This document shows, one piece after another, positions 16,412 to 24,726 of a DNA stretch of 64,000 nucleotides (positions are counted from its first letter, which is position 1; each line of letters starts with the position of its first letter). A program made the position numbers and the translations under genes. The notes under the pieces were generated by a model. That model was not told the DNA's origin, did no database searches, and saw only the letters and a list, made by a program, of their open reading frames with translations. The DNA is taken from contig JAWKHI010000015.1 of NCBI GenBank assembly GCA_041394885.1, positions 1 through 64,000 on the forward strand. The letters run 5' to 3'. Origin of the DNA: DSOI01 sp041394885. Its GTDB lineage: Bacteria > Acidobacteriota > Terriglobia > Bryobacterales > Bryobacteraceae.

Positions 16412-17079
16412 CGGCGCGCACCCGCCAGCACCGCGGGGTACCCCAAGGCCGGAACCGTAATCTGGCCGCGCGCATAGTCGAGCTCCGGATGCATCGCGCG
16501 CACAACACGGATGTAGCCCGATGGATTCGGCGGCGCCACCCATGGCATCGTCGCACCCCCGGCCACCGCCACGTCGCGCATGAAGTGGCAGCAACTGTTC
16601 GTCATCAGGCTGTAGGGTGCCCGCGACGCGTTGCTGTTGTCGAGCAATCGCCGCTGGCTGTATTTCAGCATCTTGGCGTAACTGCCCGTAGGCAGTTCGA
16701 TGTAGCAACCCAGGATGGCGCCATTCTGCCCGCTCTTCCTGGAAACGGTGCGCAGCAATTCCATCAGCGTCCCCTCGGTTGGCTTGCCGTTGATCAGGGT
16801 TACGTTCGGCATGCTTACCTTGCGCACGATCCCCAGCGCCGCCGGGTCGTACCGGCCATATTCATAGTATTTGGTCGTCCCAGTCGCTCCGTCGAAATAC
16901 GCCACTCCCGCATGGCCCAAGTAGGGCACGCGGTGCGCGGACCCCGGCACCGAGATCCGGTCCGGAATGCCCGGAATATCGATCAGCGGAAGGTCCGGCA
17001 CCTCAAAGCGCACCGGCGGGGTGTCTACATGAATCAAATAATCGGGAAAAACCACGGGAATTACGACATCGGCTGCCAT
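16408..17079 (-). CDS. Putative T6SS effector, permuted NlpC/P60-like cysteine hydrolase
   Basis: Protein of 223 residues without a signal peptide. A Pro-rich N-terminal stretch (1-50) precedes GHAGVAYFDGATGTTKYYEY (His56) and, about 105 residues later, NSCCHFM (Asn161, Cys163/Cys164). The order His ... Asn-x-Cys is that of permuted papain/NlpC/P60-like amidases, a fold common among T6SS-associated cell-wall hydrolases. A GRYDPAALGIVRKVSMPNV segment follows the His, as in related effectors. A strong AAAGGAG ribosome-binding site precedes ATG 17079. It is coupled to a lipoprotein gene. It is about 29 kb from the T6SS locus and carries no PAAR or Rhs domain, so delivery would be through Hcp, VgrG or an adaptor. 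Confidence 0.65.
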   Translation of the reverse strand: MAADVVIPVVFPDYLIHVDTPPVRFEVPDLPLIDIPGIPDRISVPGSAHRVPYLGHAGVAYFDGATGTTKYYEYGRYDPAALGIVRKVSMPNVTLINGKPTEGTLMELLRTVSRKSGQNGAILGCYIELPTGSYAKMLKYSQRRLLDNSNASRAPYSLMTNSCCHFMRDVAVAGGATMPWVAPPNPSGYIRVVRAMHPELDYARGQITVPALGYPAVLAGARR

Positions 17080-17170
17080 CGAAAGCTCCTTTCACTGGTT
17101 CTCTACGAACCGTAGTGAGCCGCATCGCCGCACCGTTTCTCACGCCGCCAAGGGTAAAGGCTTGCATTTC

Positions 17171-18232
17171 CTACCCTCCCCCCACCCGCACCGCACGCAG
17201 CCGGACCACTCCCTGAAATCGCGCCACGCCCAACGGCCGCCGGTATCCCAACACCACCCGCCACACACCCTTCCCAGTGGGTTCCACTCGCCAGGTGAAC
17301 CCCGCGCTTTCCTCGCCATCCCAGTCCGCCGTCACCGTTCCCCCGCGAGTCGAATACCGCCACAGCACGTCCATGGTCTCGGCTTGTTTGCCGTCGAACC
17401 GCAACGCCAACCCCGGATCGGTGAACGTGTACGGTGTCTGCACCCGCCACCCGAAACCGTCGCCGGCGGGCTTCTTTTCGAAACGCTCATCGTCGGCCAC
17501 CACCACGCCCGCCTCCGCCAGACGCCGCCACACTGCCCGCGCCGCCGCGACACGCCCTCCTTCCAGCAGCCGGGTGGACCACAGCGGCAACCGGTCCAGC
17601 TTGACACCCGTGCTATCCTCCATGAGGATCGCTTCCGCGGCCTGGAGTGCGCGATCGGCCGGATCGGCGTGTTCCAGAAAAGCGAGGAACGAGGCCGACG
17701 AAATTGGCTTTGTTTTTGCGAGCAAAGCCGACTTCTCCCCCCCCTCTGGCCATCGCCAGCACAGATTCCAAAGGGGTTCCAAGTCCCGGGCGCTGTCGGG
17801 TCCAGTAATCGAAATCGCGGAACGAACCCAATTCCAAAACTCTTCCTCCCGCCCCTGGCGGAAGTAGAAGTTCACCAGGGACCAGCGAGGCTCCCATAGC
17901 CCATCGATCGCGGCCGCGTGGAGCAAATCCCGTTCCGCCTCGTCCGGACGCCCTCCTGACTCATGAGCCAGCCCGCGCCGGATCCATGCGCCCGAATCGG
18001 CCTCGCGCAAGGCGATCGCGTCACTGAGAGCTTCCCCGGGATCGTGCCCTTCGCGATCGAGATGCTCGGCCAGCCACAGCCGCGCCGCCGCATTCCCAGG
18101 GTCCAGCCGCGCGGCCTCCCGCGCCCCTTCGAGCGTGTTCGCGCTCATGTGGCTTGCCGCCCACGCCCGATAGAGCGATAGCCCTCCGGACGCGGCCAGC
18201 ACCACTGCCGCCATCGCCTGTAGCAAACGCAT
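17171..18232 (-). CDS. Membrane-anchored or exported TPR-like protein
   Basis: Protein of 353 residues. An N-terminal hydrophobic segment (LLQAMAAVVLAASGGLSLYRAW) serves as anchor or signal. TPR-like helical pairs follow at about 35-180 (AREAARLDPGNAAARLWLAEHL and later repeats). The C-terminal 110 residues form a beta-rich region (WRVQTPYTFTDPGLALRFDG, then WRVVLGYRRPLG) of unknown fold. No enzyme motif is seen. It is divergent from the FecR-like gene, with the short region 18233-18282 between them carrying a TATTAT element at 18254-18259. Its function is unknown; similar proteins occur near polysaccharide genes. Confidence 0.65.
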   Translation of the reverse strand: MRLLQAMAAVVLAASGGLSLYRAWAASHMSANTLEGAREAARLDPGNAAARLWLAEHLDREGHDPGEALSDAIALREADSGAWIRRGLAHESGGRPDEAERDLLHAAAIDGLWEPRWSLVNFYFRQGREEEFWNWVRSAISITGPDSARDLEPLWNLCWRWPEGGEKSALLAKTKPISSASFLAFLEHADPADRALQAAEAILMEDSTGVKLDRLPLWSTRLLEGGRVAAARAVWRRLAEAGVVVADDERFEKKPAGDGFGWRVQTPYTFTDPGLALRFDGKQAETMDVLWRYSTRGGTVTADWDGEESAGFTWRVEPTGKGVWRVVLGYRRPLGVARFQGVVRLRAVRVGGG

Positions 18233-18282
18233 GGATCGTCGAATATTCAGTGCTATTATAAGGGTCTCGGAGTACTGGAACT

Positions 18283-19188
18283 ATGCCCAATACCGGATTC
18301 CTTTTGCTGCTCTGTGCCGCGCTCGGCATTGCCTCCGCGGCGGATTCGATCGGTGTCGCCCAAGCCACCGGCGGGTTCGCCCTCAACGGCGCGCGCGTTA
18401 CTGGCAATGCCACGCTGTTCGACGGCGCCACCATCGAAACCGATCGCGCTTCTTCCCGCCTCCGGCTCTCGAGCGGCGCCCGCATCGAGCTCGGGCCCGC
18501 TTCCAAGGCTCGCATCTCGCCCGGCCATCTGAACCTTGAAAAAGGCGCCAGCGACGTCAGCGCCTCTTCCGGTTTCACCATCGAAGCCCGCACCCTCCGC
18601 ATCGCCCCCGCCGCGAGCGCTGTGGCCAAGGTGACCCTCGAAGGCGAGCGCACCGTTCTCGTCGCCGCCGCCAATGGACCGGTCCGCATCTACAACCACC
18701 TCGGCGAACTCCTCGCCAACGTCCGCGCCGGCTCGGCCTTGAGCGTCCTGCCCCCGCTGGCCGCCCAAGCCGAAGGCTCTTCCCTCACCGGCTGCCTGGT
18801 GAAGCGCGATGGCCGCTACGTGCTCACCGACGCGACGACAGGCGTCACAGTCGAGCTGCGCGGCGGCAGCCTCGAACCGCAGGTCGGCAAGCGGATCAAA
18901 GTGGAGGGCACTGTCTTCCGCACCGCCACCCCGATTGAAGGCGCGTCGCAGGTCATCCGCGTCTCCACAGCCGCGCCCGTGGAAGGCGACCCCTGCACAC
19001 CGCCTGCGGCTGCCACAACCACGCCCTCCCAGACGCCATCGCCCGCGGCCTCCACACCTCGTCCGCCGGTGGCCGAAGCCGGTGGCTCCAAGGTCAGCGG
19101 AGCCGTCATCGGCGTCATCGTGGCAGGCGCCGGAGCCGGAGCGGTCGGCGCTGCCCTTGCTCTCGGCGGCGACAACAAAAGCCGCTAG
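18283..19188 (+). CDS. FecR-domain-like exported protein with C-terminal membrane helix
   Basis: Protein of 301 residues with a signal peptide (cleavage near IASAA). A FecR-like beta domain at about 20-150 includes GATIETDRASSRLRLSSGAR and IELGPASKARISPG; this is the pattern of domains that scaffold surface proteins in species lacking TonB-linked FecR signalling. A Thr/Pro-rich linker follows at about 245-275. The C-terminal helix is Gly/Ala-rich (VIGVIVAGAGAGAVGAALAL) with a basic tail. The function is unrecognised; a surface or envelope role is likely. It stands alone between a divergent TPR gene and a cytochrome gene on the same strand. Confidence 0.7.
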   Translation: MPNTGFLLLLCAALGIASAADSIGVAQATGGFALNGARVTGNATLFDGATIETDRASSRLRLSSGARIELGPASKARISPGHLNLEKGASDVSASSGFTIEARTLRIAPAASAVAKVTLEGERTVLVAAANGPVRIYNHLGELLANVRAGSALSVLPPLAAQAEGSSLTGCLVKRDGRYVLTDATTGVTVELRGGSLEPQVGKRIKVEGTVFRTATPIEGASQVIRVSTAAPVEGDPCTPPAAATTTPSQTPSPAASTPRPPVAEAGGSKVSGAVIGVIVAGAGAGAVGAALALGGDNKSR

Positions 19189-19255
19189 TAGGCTAGGCGT
19201 GCGGCTGTGACTACGGTCACCGCGCCTCAGCCGTACTCGCGCAATACTGCTTGCG

Positions 19256-20488
19256 ATGCGCAAGTTGATCCTCGTCCTGATCGCACTTCCTCTGGCCGCC
19301 GAAACCTGCATCGAGTGCCACAAGAACACCACCCCAGGTATCGTCTCTGACTGGCAGTTGAGCAAGCACAGCAAGAACGGCATTGACTGCGCCGTATGTC
19401 ACGGTGACGGCCACACCTCCGCCGCCGACACTGACAAAGTCACCCTCCCCACGCCCGACACCTGCTCGATGTGCCACCCTACCCAGGTCGCCCAGTTCAA
19501 GGGCGGCAAGCACGCCTCGGCGTGGGCCGCCATGAAGGCCATGCCGACCTTCCATTGGCAGCCCATGGCTCTCACCGATGGCATGAAAGGCTGTGGCGGC
19601 TGCCACAAGCTCGGCCTGAAGACAGACTCGGAAATGAGGGATCTCAAAAAAGCCGGCGCTGGCTTCGGGGTCGCCTCCTGCGACGCCTGCCACACCCGCC
19701 ACACCTTCTCCACCGTCGAGGCTAAGCAGCCGCAAGCCTGCCAGACCTGCCACATGGGTTTTGACCATCCGCAGTGGGAGATGTACTCGGCCTCCAAGCA
19801 CGGCGTGCGCGCCCTGCTCAAGCAAAGCGGCGTCCTGCCGGAATCCACCGCCGCGCCCACCTGCCAGACATGCCATATGCAGGAGGGTAACCACACCGTC
19901 GGTACCGCGTGGGGATTCCTCGCCGTCCGCCTCCCCATGCCCGAAGACCAACAATGGGCCGCTGACCGAGCCACCATCCTCAAAGGACTCGGCGTGCTGG
20001 ACCCCGACGGCAAGCCCACCGCGCGACTGGAAGTCGTCAAGGCCGCCGGCGTCGCCCGTCTCACCCAGGAAGACTGGCAGCGCGAGCGCGACAAGATGAT
20101 CGCCACCTGCCGCCAATGCCACTCCGGCAATTTCGCCAAGGATCAGTTGGCCAAGGGTGACGACATGATCAAACAGACAGACCGTCTGCTCGCCCAGGCT
20201 ATCGAAATCATAGCCGGCCTCTACAAAGACGGCGTCCTCGCCAAGCCCAAGGAATACGCCTACGCGTATCCGGACCTGCTCACGTTCCACGACGCTCCCA
20301 CGCCCATTGAGCAGAAGCTGTTCGTGATGCACCTCGAGCATCGCATGCGCGCCTTCCAGGGCACTTTCCACGCCAACCCTGACTACGCCATCTGGTATGG
20401 CTGGAGCGAGATGCAGCGGGACCTCACCGAGATCAAATACCTCGCCGCGGAGATGCGCGAACGCCACGCCGCTAAATCCAAACGCTGA
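19256..20488 (+). CDS. Octaheme c-type cytochrome, hydroxylamine-oxidoreductase-like
   Basis: Exported protein of 410 residues (signal peptide MRKLILVLIALPLAAE) with eight CxxCH heme-attachment motifs. In order they are CIECH, CAVCH, CSMCH, CGGCH, CDACH, CQTCH, CQTCH and CRQCH, and many additional His residues are available as axial ligands. Length, heme count and the C-terminal helical domain after the last heme agree with the HAO/octaheme family, which includes hydroxylamine oxidases and reductive (nitrite or hydroxylamine) enzymes. Which direction it works cannot be told, since the tyrosine that crosslinks in HAO is not securely placed. It acts in the periplasm. No electron-transfer partner gene is adjacent. 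Confidence 0.85.
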   Translation: MRKLILVLIALPLAAETCIECHKNTTPGIVSDWQLSKHSKNGIDCAVCHGDGHTSAADTDKVTLPTPDTCSMCHPTQVAQFKGGKHASAWAAMKAMPTFHWQPMALTDGMKGCGGCHKLGLKTDSEMRDLKKAGAGFGVASCDACHTRHTFSTVEAKQPQACQTCHMGFDHPQWEMYSASKHGVRALLKQSGVLPESTAAPTCQTCHMQEGNHTVGTAWGFLAVRLPMPEDQQWAADRATILKGLGVLDPDGKPTARLEVVKAAGVARLTQEDWQRERDKMIATCRQCHSGNFAKDQLAKGDDMIKQTDRLLAQAIEIIAGLYKDGVLAKPKEYAYAYPDLLTFHDAPTPIEQKLFVMHLEHRMRAFQGTFHANPDYAIWYGWSEMQRDLTEIKYLAAEMRERHAAKSKR

Positions 20489-20491
20489 CTC

Positions 20492-20974
20492 TCAATAGGG
20501 GATCTTCACCGCGGATTCGCGCCACGCGCGGAACGGCGCAAGCCCTTCCCGCGCCAGCGCTCGCACGGTGGCGATGGACCGTTCGCGAGGCGCGAGCCCG
20601 ATCTGGCCGTAGAGGAACGAATCGTCGAAGCCCGCGCGCGTTGCGTCTTCGTGCGAAGCGGCGAAGTAGAGCCGTGACAGCCGCGCCCAATAGATCGCGC
20701 CCAGGCACATCGGGCAGGGTTCGCAGCTTGCGTAGATCTCACAACCCGATAGATCGTGCGTGCCGAGTTGGGCGCAGGCGGCTCGAATGGCCCCGATCTC
20801 GGCATGCGCGGTCGGGTCATGCGAAGCCGTCACCCGGTTCACCGCTTCGGCGATCGCCACCCCTTCGCGAACGATCACGGCTCCGAACGGACCGCCGTTC
20901 CCCGAGCGGACATTCTCCACCGCAATAGAAATGGCGCGGCGAAGGTGCTCTCCGCCGCGCCGGTCGATACTCAC
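20492..20974 (-). CDS. guaD: Guanine deaminase-type nucleoside deaminase
   Basis: Zinc deaminase of 160 residues (cytidine-deaminase fold) that probably converts guanine to xanthine. The metal-binding and catalytic motifs are HAEIGAIR (His ligand and catalytic Glu) and PCPMCLGAIYW (two Cys ligands). The C-terminal GFDDSFLYGQI and the APFRAW region follow the pattern of Bacillus GuaD, in which the C-terminal segment covers a neighbouring active site. No signal peptide is present. It begins 10 bases after the superoxide dismutase gene and is probably the last gene of the dciA-gatCA-sod unit. Confidence 0.88.
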   Translation of the reverse strand: MSIDRRGGEHLRRAISIAVENVRSGNGGPFGAVIVREGVAIAEAVNRVTASHDPTAHAEIGAIRAACAQLGTHDLSGCEIYASCEPCPMCLGAIYWARLSRLYFAASHEDATRAGFDDSFLYGQIGLAPRERSIATVRALAREGLAPFRAWRESAVKIPY

Positions 20975-20983
20975 GGGAATTAC

Positions 20984-21595
20984 TTACTTGGCGGCAGCGA
21001 AACGCGCGGCCACCTTGGACCAGTCGACGACGTTCCACCACGCGCCCAAATACTCAGCGCGGCGGTTTTGATATTTCAGGTAGTAGGCGTGTTCCCAAAC
21101 ATCGACGCCCATCACGGCGGACTTGCCTTCCATCAGCGGTGTGTCCTGATTCGGCGTCGACGCGATCGAGAGCGACGATCCGTCGGCCACCAGCCACGCC
21201 CAGCCCGAACCGAAGCGGCCCATGCCGGCGGCGGCGAACTTCTCTTTGAAGTTGTCGAAGCTCCCGAACGCGCTGGCAATGGCATCGCCCAGCGCACCCG
21301 ACGGAGCGCCTCCCGCGTTCGGACCCATGATGCTCCAGAACATCGCGTGGTTGGCATGCCCGCCGCCGTTGTTGCGGACCGCGGTGCGGATCGCTTCCGG
21401 AACCGCGGCGCAATTGTCAGCCAGCAGTTCTTCCAGGGACTTCCCGGCGAGATCCGGGGCCGATTCGAGAGCCTTGTTCAGATTGGTCACATACGCGGCG
21501 TGGTGCTTGCCGTGATGGATTTCCATGGTCATCTTGTCGATGGAGGGTTCGAGCGCATCGTGCGCGTACGGAAGAGCGGGTAGTTCAAAAGCCAT
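20984..21595 (-). CDS. sodA: Superoxide dismutase, Fe/Mn family (Mn-type features)
   Basis: Enzyme of 203 residues that dismutates superoxide to hydrogen peroxide and oxygen; it has no signal peptide, so is cytoplasmic. Metal ligands lie in IHHGKHHAAYV (His), GGHANHAMFW (His) and DVWEHAYY (Asp and His). The STPNQDTPL segment contains the Gln that in Mn enzymes lies near the metal, which favours Mn over Fe. The start is set by AGGAGA before ATG 21595. This ribosome-binding site overlaps the stop codon of gatA, so translation is probably coupled. Confidence 0.92.
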   Translation of the reverse strand: MAFELPALPYAHDALEPSIDKMTMEIHHGKHHAAYVTNLNKALESAPDLAGKSLEELLADNCAAVPEAIRTAVRNNGGGHANHAMFWSIMGPNAGGAPSGALGDAIASAFGSFDNFKEKFAAAGMGRFGSGWAWLVADGSSLSIASTPNQDTPLMEGKSAVMGVDVWEHAYYLKYQNRRAEYLGAWWNVVDWSKVAARFAAAK

Positions 21596-21599
21596 ATCT

Positions 21600-23036
21600 C
21601 TATTCTCCTTGTTTTTGTTCGAAAGCACCGGCTAGACGAAACATTGCGGACTCCTGAAAATGATTCGTCAAAATCTGCATGCCCACGGGCAACCCGGACG
21701 AGGTGCGCCCGCACGGGACGCTCATGCAGGGGATGCCGGCCAGATCGCCGGTGATGGTGTAGATATCGGAAAGGTACATCTGCATCGGATCGTCGAGCTT
21801 CTCACCCAGCTTGAAGGCCGGGAACGGTGACACCGGCGTGACAATGGCGTCCACTTGCGCGAACGCCCCGGCATAATCCTTGGCGATCAACGCGCGCACG
21901 CGCTGCGCCTTCAGATAGTACGCATCGTAATAGCCATGACACAGCACATAGGTGCCGAGCATGATGCGGCGCTTGCACTCGGCGCCGAAGCCCTCGCCGC
22001 GCGTCGCCTTATACATCCCCGAGAGTGAATCGGCATCGGCCGCGCGTGAGGTATAACGCACGCCGTCATACCGCGCCAGGTTGGAACTCGCCTCGGCGGT
22101 GCAGATGATGTAGTAGGTGGAGATCGCGTATTCGGTGTGCGGAAGGCTGATATCGACGAACTCGCAACCGAGCTTGCGCAGCACGCCGATCGCCTCAGCG
22201 ATGCGATCTCCCGTTTCGCTCGAAAGCCCGTCGAAGTATTCCTTTGGCAGCCCGATCTTCATGCCCTTCACGTTGCCGTCGAGAGCGGCGGCGTAGTCAT
22301 CCACCGGGGCAAACGCCGAAGTGGAATCCATTTCGTCGCGCCCGGCGATTACCCGCAGCAGACGCGCGGAGTCTTCCACATTGCGGCTGAACGGGCCGAT
22401 GTGATCGAGCGAACTGGCGAACGCCACCAGGCCATAACGTGACACGCGTCCATAGGTGGGCGTTACACCCACCACGCCACAAAATGACGCCGGCTGCCGG
22501 ATAGACCCGCCGGTATCGGAGCCGAGCGAAACCACGGCCGTGCCTTGCGCCACCACCGCCGCCGAGCCGCCGCTCGACCCGCCGGGCACGCGATCGAGAT
22601 CCACCGGATTGCGCACCGGCCCGAACGCTGAGTTCTCGTTCGACGAGCCCATCGCGAACTCGTCGCAGTTGGCCTTGCCGAGGATCACCGCGCCGGCCTG
22701 TTCCATGCGCGTCACCGCGGTGGCATCGTAGGGCGCGGTGTAATCGGCAAGCAGGCGGGATCCGCAGGTGTTGCGTTCGCCCTTCACCAGAATCACGTCC
22801 TTCACCGCCACCGGCACTCCGCCGAGCGCACCCGGATCCTCGCCCGCCGCGATCTTGGCGTCCACGGCATCGGCCGCCGCCAACGCCTTGGCGTTGCAGA
22901 AATGCAGATAAGCGTTGGTTTTCGGATTCTCGGCTTCGGCGAACTGGAGCGCTTCGGCGGCCAGTTCACGGGCGCTGAACTTCTTCGCGAGCAGCCCTTC
23001 ACGGACTTGCGCAATCGTGAGAGTGGCGACGCTCAT
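21600..23036 (-). CDS. gatA: Asp-tRNA(Asn)/Glu-tRNA(Gln) amidotransferase subunit A
   Basis: Amidase-signature enzyme of 478 residues that releases ammonia from glutamine for the GatCAB transamidation of misacylated Glu-tRNA(Gln) and Asp-tRNA(Asn). The Ser-cisSer-Lys catalytic residues are visible: Lys79 (VAVKD), the cis Ser in PGGSSGGSAAVVAQG (about 151-165) and the nucleophile Ser178 in GSDTGGSIRQPA. The length is normal. ATG 23036 overlaps the gatC stop by 4 bases, which sets the start; an upstream extension is just gatC read in another frame. gatB is not in the window and must be elsewhere. Confidence 0.97.
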   Translation of the reverse strand: MSVATLTIAQVREGLLAKKFSARELAAEALQFAEAENPKTNAYLHFCNAKALAAADAVDAKIAAGEDPGALGGVPVAVKDVILVKGERNTCGSRLLADYTAPYDATAVTRMEQAGAVILGKANCDEFAMGSSNENSAFGPVRNPVDLDRVPGGSSGGSAAVVAQGTAVVSLGSDTGGSIRQPASFCGVVGVTPTYGRVSRYGLVAFASSLDHIGPFSRNVEDSARLLRVIAGRDEMDSTSAFAPVDDYAAALDGNVKGMKIGLPKEYFDGLSSETGDRIAEAIGVLRKLGCEFVDISLPHTEYAISTYYIICTAEASSNLARYDGVRYTSRAADADSLSGMYKATRGEGFGAECKRRIMLGTYVLCHGYYDAYYLKAQRVRALIAKDYAGAFAQVDAIVTPVSPFPAFKLGEKLDDPMQMYLSDIYTITGDLAGIPCMSVPCGRTSSGLPVGMQILTNHFQESAMFRLAGAFEQKQGE

Positions 23037-23332
23037 CGTTCCAGCACCAGGGGCACCTTGAACATCCCGGATCCGGAAAGCGGCGCGTTGGCCAGCGCTT
23101 CTTCGTTGCTGAGGCACTGGCGCTCCACGTCGTCGCGCATGGCCGAGGCGCCACCGGCGTCATACAGCACCTGCGCCATCGGCTCCACGCCGGACGTATC
23201 GAGTTCGTTGAGCTTGTCCATGTGCTCGAGGATCGAATCCATCTCGTTCCGCATGCGCTCCAGTTCGCCTTCGGTCAGGCGAAGATTGGCGAGCTCGGCC
23301 ACGTTGCGAACCTGTTCGGCAGTGATCTTCAA
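23033..23332 (-). CDS. gatC: Asp-tRNA(Asn)/Glu-tRNA(Gln) amidotransferase subunit C
   Basis: Small subunit of 99 residues that wraps around GatA and bridges GatA and GatB. The N-terminal helix pair (VRNVAELANLRLTEGELERM) and the segment around LNELDTSGVEPM are characteristic. It overlaps dciA upstream and gatA downstream by 4 bases each (ATGA type), so the three are transcribed and translated together. Confidence 0.95.
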   Translation of the reverse strand: MKITAEQVRNVAELANLRLTEGELERMRNEMDSILEHMDKLNELDTSGVEPMAQVLYDAGGASAMRDDVERQCLSNEEALANAPLSGSGMFKVPLVLER

Positions 23333-23733
23333 CCGGTTGCCCTCTTACGATTTGCTTTGTAGATGCGGCCCAGAAACGGGTCCGCGATGGCGTCGGCCTC
23401 GTCGGCCGGAGCGGCGTCCCGCACCGGTTTTTCCTCGCGCATCGGGCCGAGTCGCTGCGCGCGTAACCGGAACTTGATTTCCTTGGGCTGATCGCCGCCG
23501 GTGGTTTTGTGTATCGCAGCCACGATCTGATGCCGGAACTTTTCCAACTGCCGCTGCCACAGCTTGTCTTCCACCTCCACGATCAGGACGCCATCGGCGA
23601 CGGTGGCGGCCAAGGTGTGGCGCGCGATCACCGGACTCACCGAGAGCGGCCAGGCGGCGACGATACGCTGCTCCGGCGTCAGGCAGCGGTCCGCCACCTT
23701 GGATTTGGTCAGCAGTTGAATCGCGCGTTTCAT
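23329..23733 (-). CDS. DciA-like DUF721 protein (replicative helicase loader family)
   Basis: Protein of 134 residues of the DUF721 family. DciA, the family's characterised member, helps load the DnaB helicase in bacteria lacking DnaC/DnaI. The core (about 15-90) shows WPLSVSPVIARHTLAATVADGVLIVEV followed by WQRQLEKFRHQIV, a beta-KH-like pattern; the C-terminal 40 residues are charged and probably flexible. It heads the unit dciA-gatC-gatA-sod-guaD. The symbol dciA is not assigned because other DUF721 paralogues exist. Confidence 0.8.
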   Translation of the reverse strand: MKRAIQLLTKSKVADRCLTPEQRIVAAWPLSVSPVIARHTLAATVADGVLIVEVEDKLWQRQLEKFRHQIVAAIHKTTGGDQPKEIKFRLRAQRLGPMREEKPVRDAAPADEADAIADPFLGRIYKANRKRATG

Positions 23734-23814
23734 TTGGCCGGCTGGCGGTGGGGGAAGAACCTGATTTTAGCATGGAGGCTTCTCCGCTCACGCAGGTGAG
23801 ATATTCTTGTCGGC

Positions 23815-24714
23815 ATGGTTGGAAGACGCCAATTCCTGATGCTGCCCCTCGCCGCGGCGGCCGCTCCCGCCGGCCCGGTGATCGATACTCATATTCACCT
23901 GTTTGACCCCGCGGCGTTCCCGTATCATCCGCGGGCCACCTACAAGCCGGAGGCTTCGCCGCTCGAGCCTTATCTCGCCTTCGCGAAACAGGCCGGCATC
24001 ACGCACACGGTCATCGTTCACCCGGAGCCCTATCAGGACGACCATCGCTACCTCGAGCACTGCTTCGCCCATGAATCGCCGGCGAAGCTGTTCAAGGGCA
24101 CATGCCTGTTCGATCCCGTGGATGGGCGGACGCCGGTGCGGATGCGGGAGATCGCGCGGCAATTTCCCGGGCGCATCGTGGCCATGCGCATCCACGCCAT
24201 GAACGGCCCGGGCGAGGCCCCGCTCGCCACTGGGCCCATCAAGAACCGCGATCTACGCGACCCGCGCATCAAAGATGTCTTTCGTGAAGCTGGGCGTTTG
24301 GGGATGTCGATCCAGATGCATTTTCTGCCGCATCACTCGCCGGAGATCGGCGCTCTCGCCGCCGAGTTCAAGGACGTTCCGGTGATTCTCGATCACATGG
24401 GCCGCGCCGGCATGGGCGGCGCGGAGGGCTTCGAGCAGGTGCTGCGCCTCGCCGATCATCCGCTCACCTTCTTCAAGTTCTCCGGCGTGCGCTACTCCTC
24501 CAAACAGGACCCGCCGCACAAAGACGTACAGGGGTTTGTGAAGCGGGCCTTCGACTCGTTCGGCTCCGAACGGATTCTTTGGGGCGGCCTCGGTCACAAC
24601 ATGACCGAAAACAAGGCGGCGCGGGAGCTGTTCGAATTCCAGTTCGCCTTCGCCTCCGAGGACGATCGCGCGCGGATACGGGGCGGAAACGCGAAGCGGC
24701 TGTTCCGATTCTGA
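23815..24714 (+). CDS. Amidohydrolase-2 family metal-dependent hydrolase, Tat-type leader
   Basis: TIM-barrel hydrolase of 299 residues. The N-terminus MVGRRQFLMLPLAAAAAP carries an RRxFL twin-arginine-like leader. The first barrel strand has the IDTHIHLFDP metal motif (HxH); further His residues lie at QMHFLPHHSPE and ILDHMG. The family decarboxylates or hydrolyses cyclic or aromatic carboxylates and lactones; the substrate is unknown. The neighbour 13 bases downstream is the exported FG-GAP protein, possibly cotranscribed. Confidence 0.82.
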   Translation: MVGRRQFLMLPLAAAAAPAGPVIDTHIHLFDPAAFPYHPRATYKPEASPLEPYLAFAKQAGITHTVIVHPEPYQDDHRYLEHCFAHESPAKLFKGTCLFDPVDGRTPVRMREIARQFPGRIVAMRIHAMNGPGEAPLATGPIKNRDLRDPRIKDVFREAGRLGMSIQMHFLPHHSPEIGALAAEFKDVPVILDHMGRAGMGGAEGFEQVLRLADHPLTFFKFSGVRYSSKQDPPHKDVQGFVKRAFDSFGSERILWGGLGHNMTENKAARELFEFQFAFASEDDRARIRGGNAKRLFRF

Positions 24715-24726
24715 CCGGGCGATATC

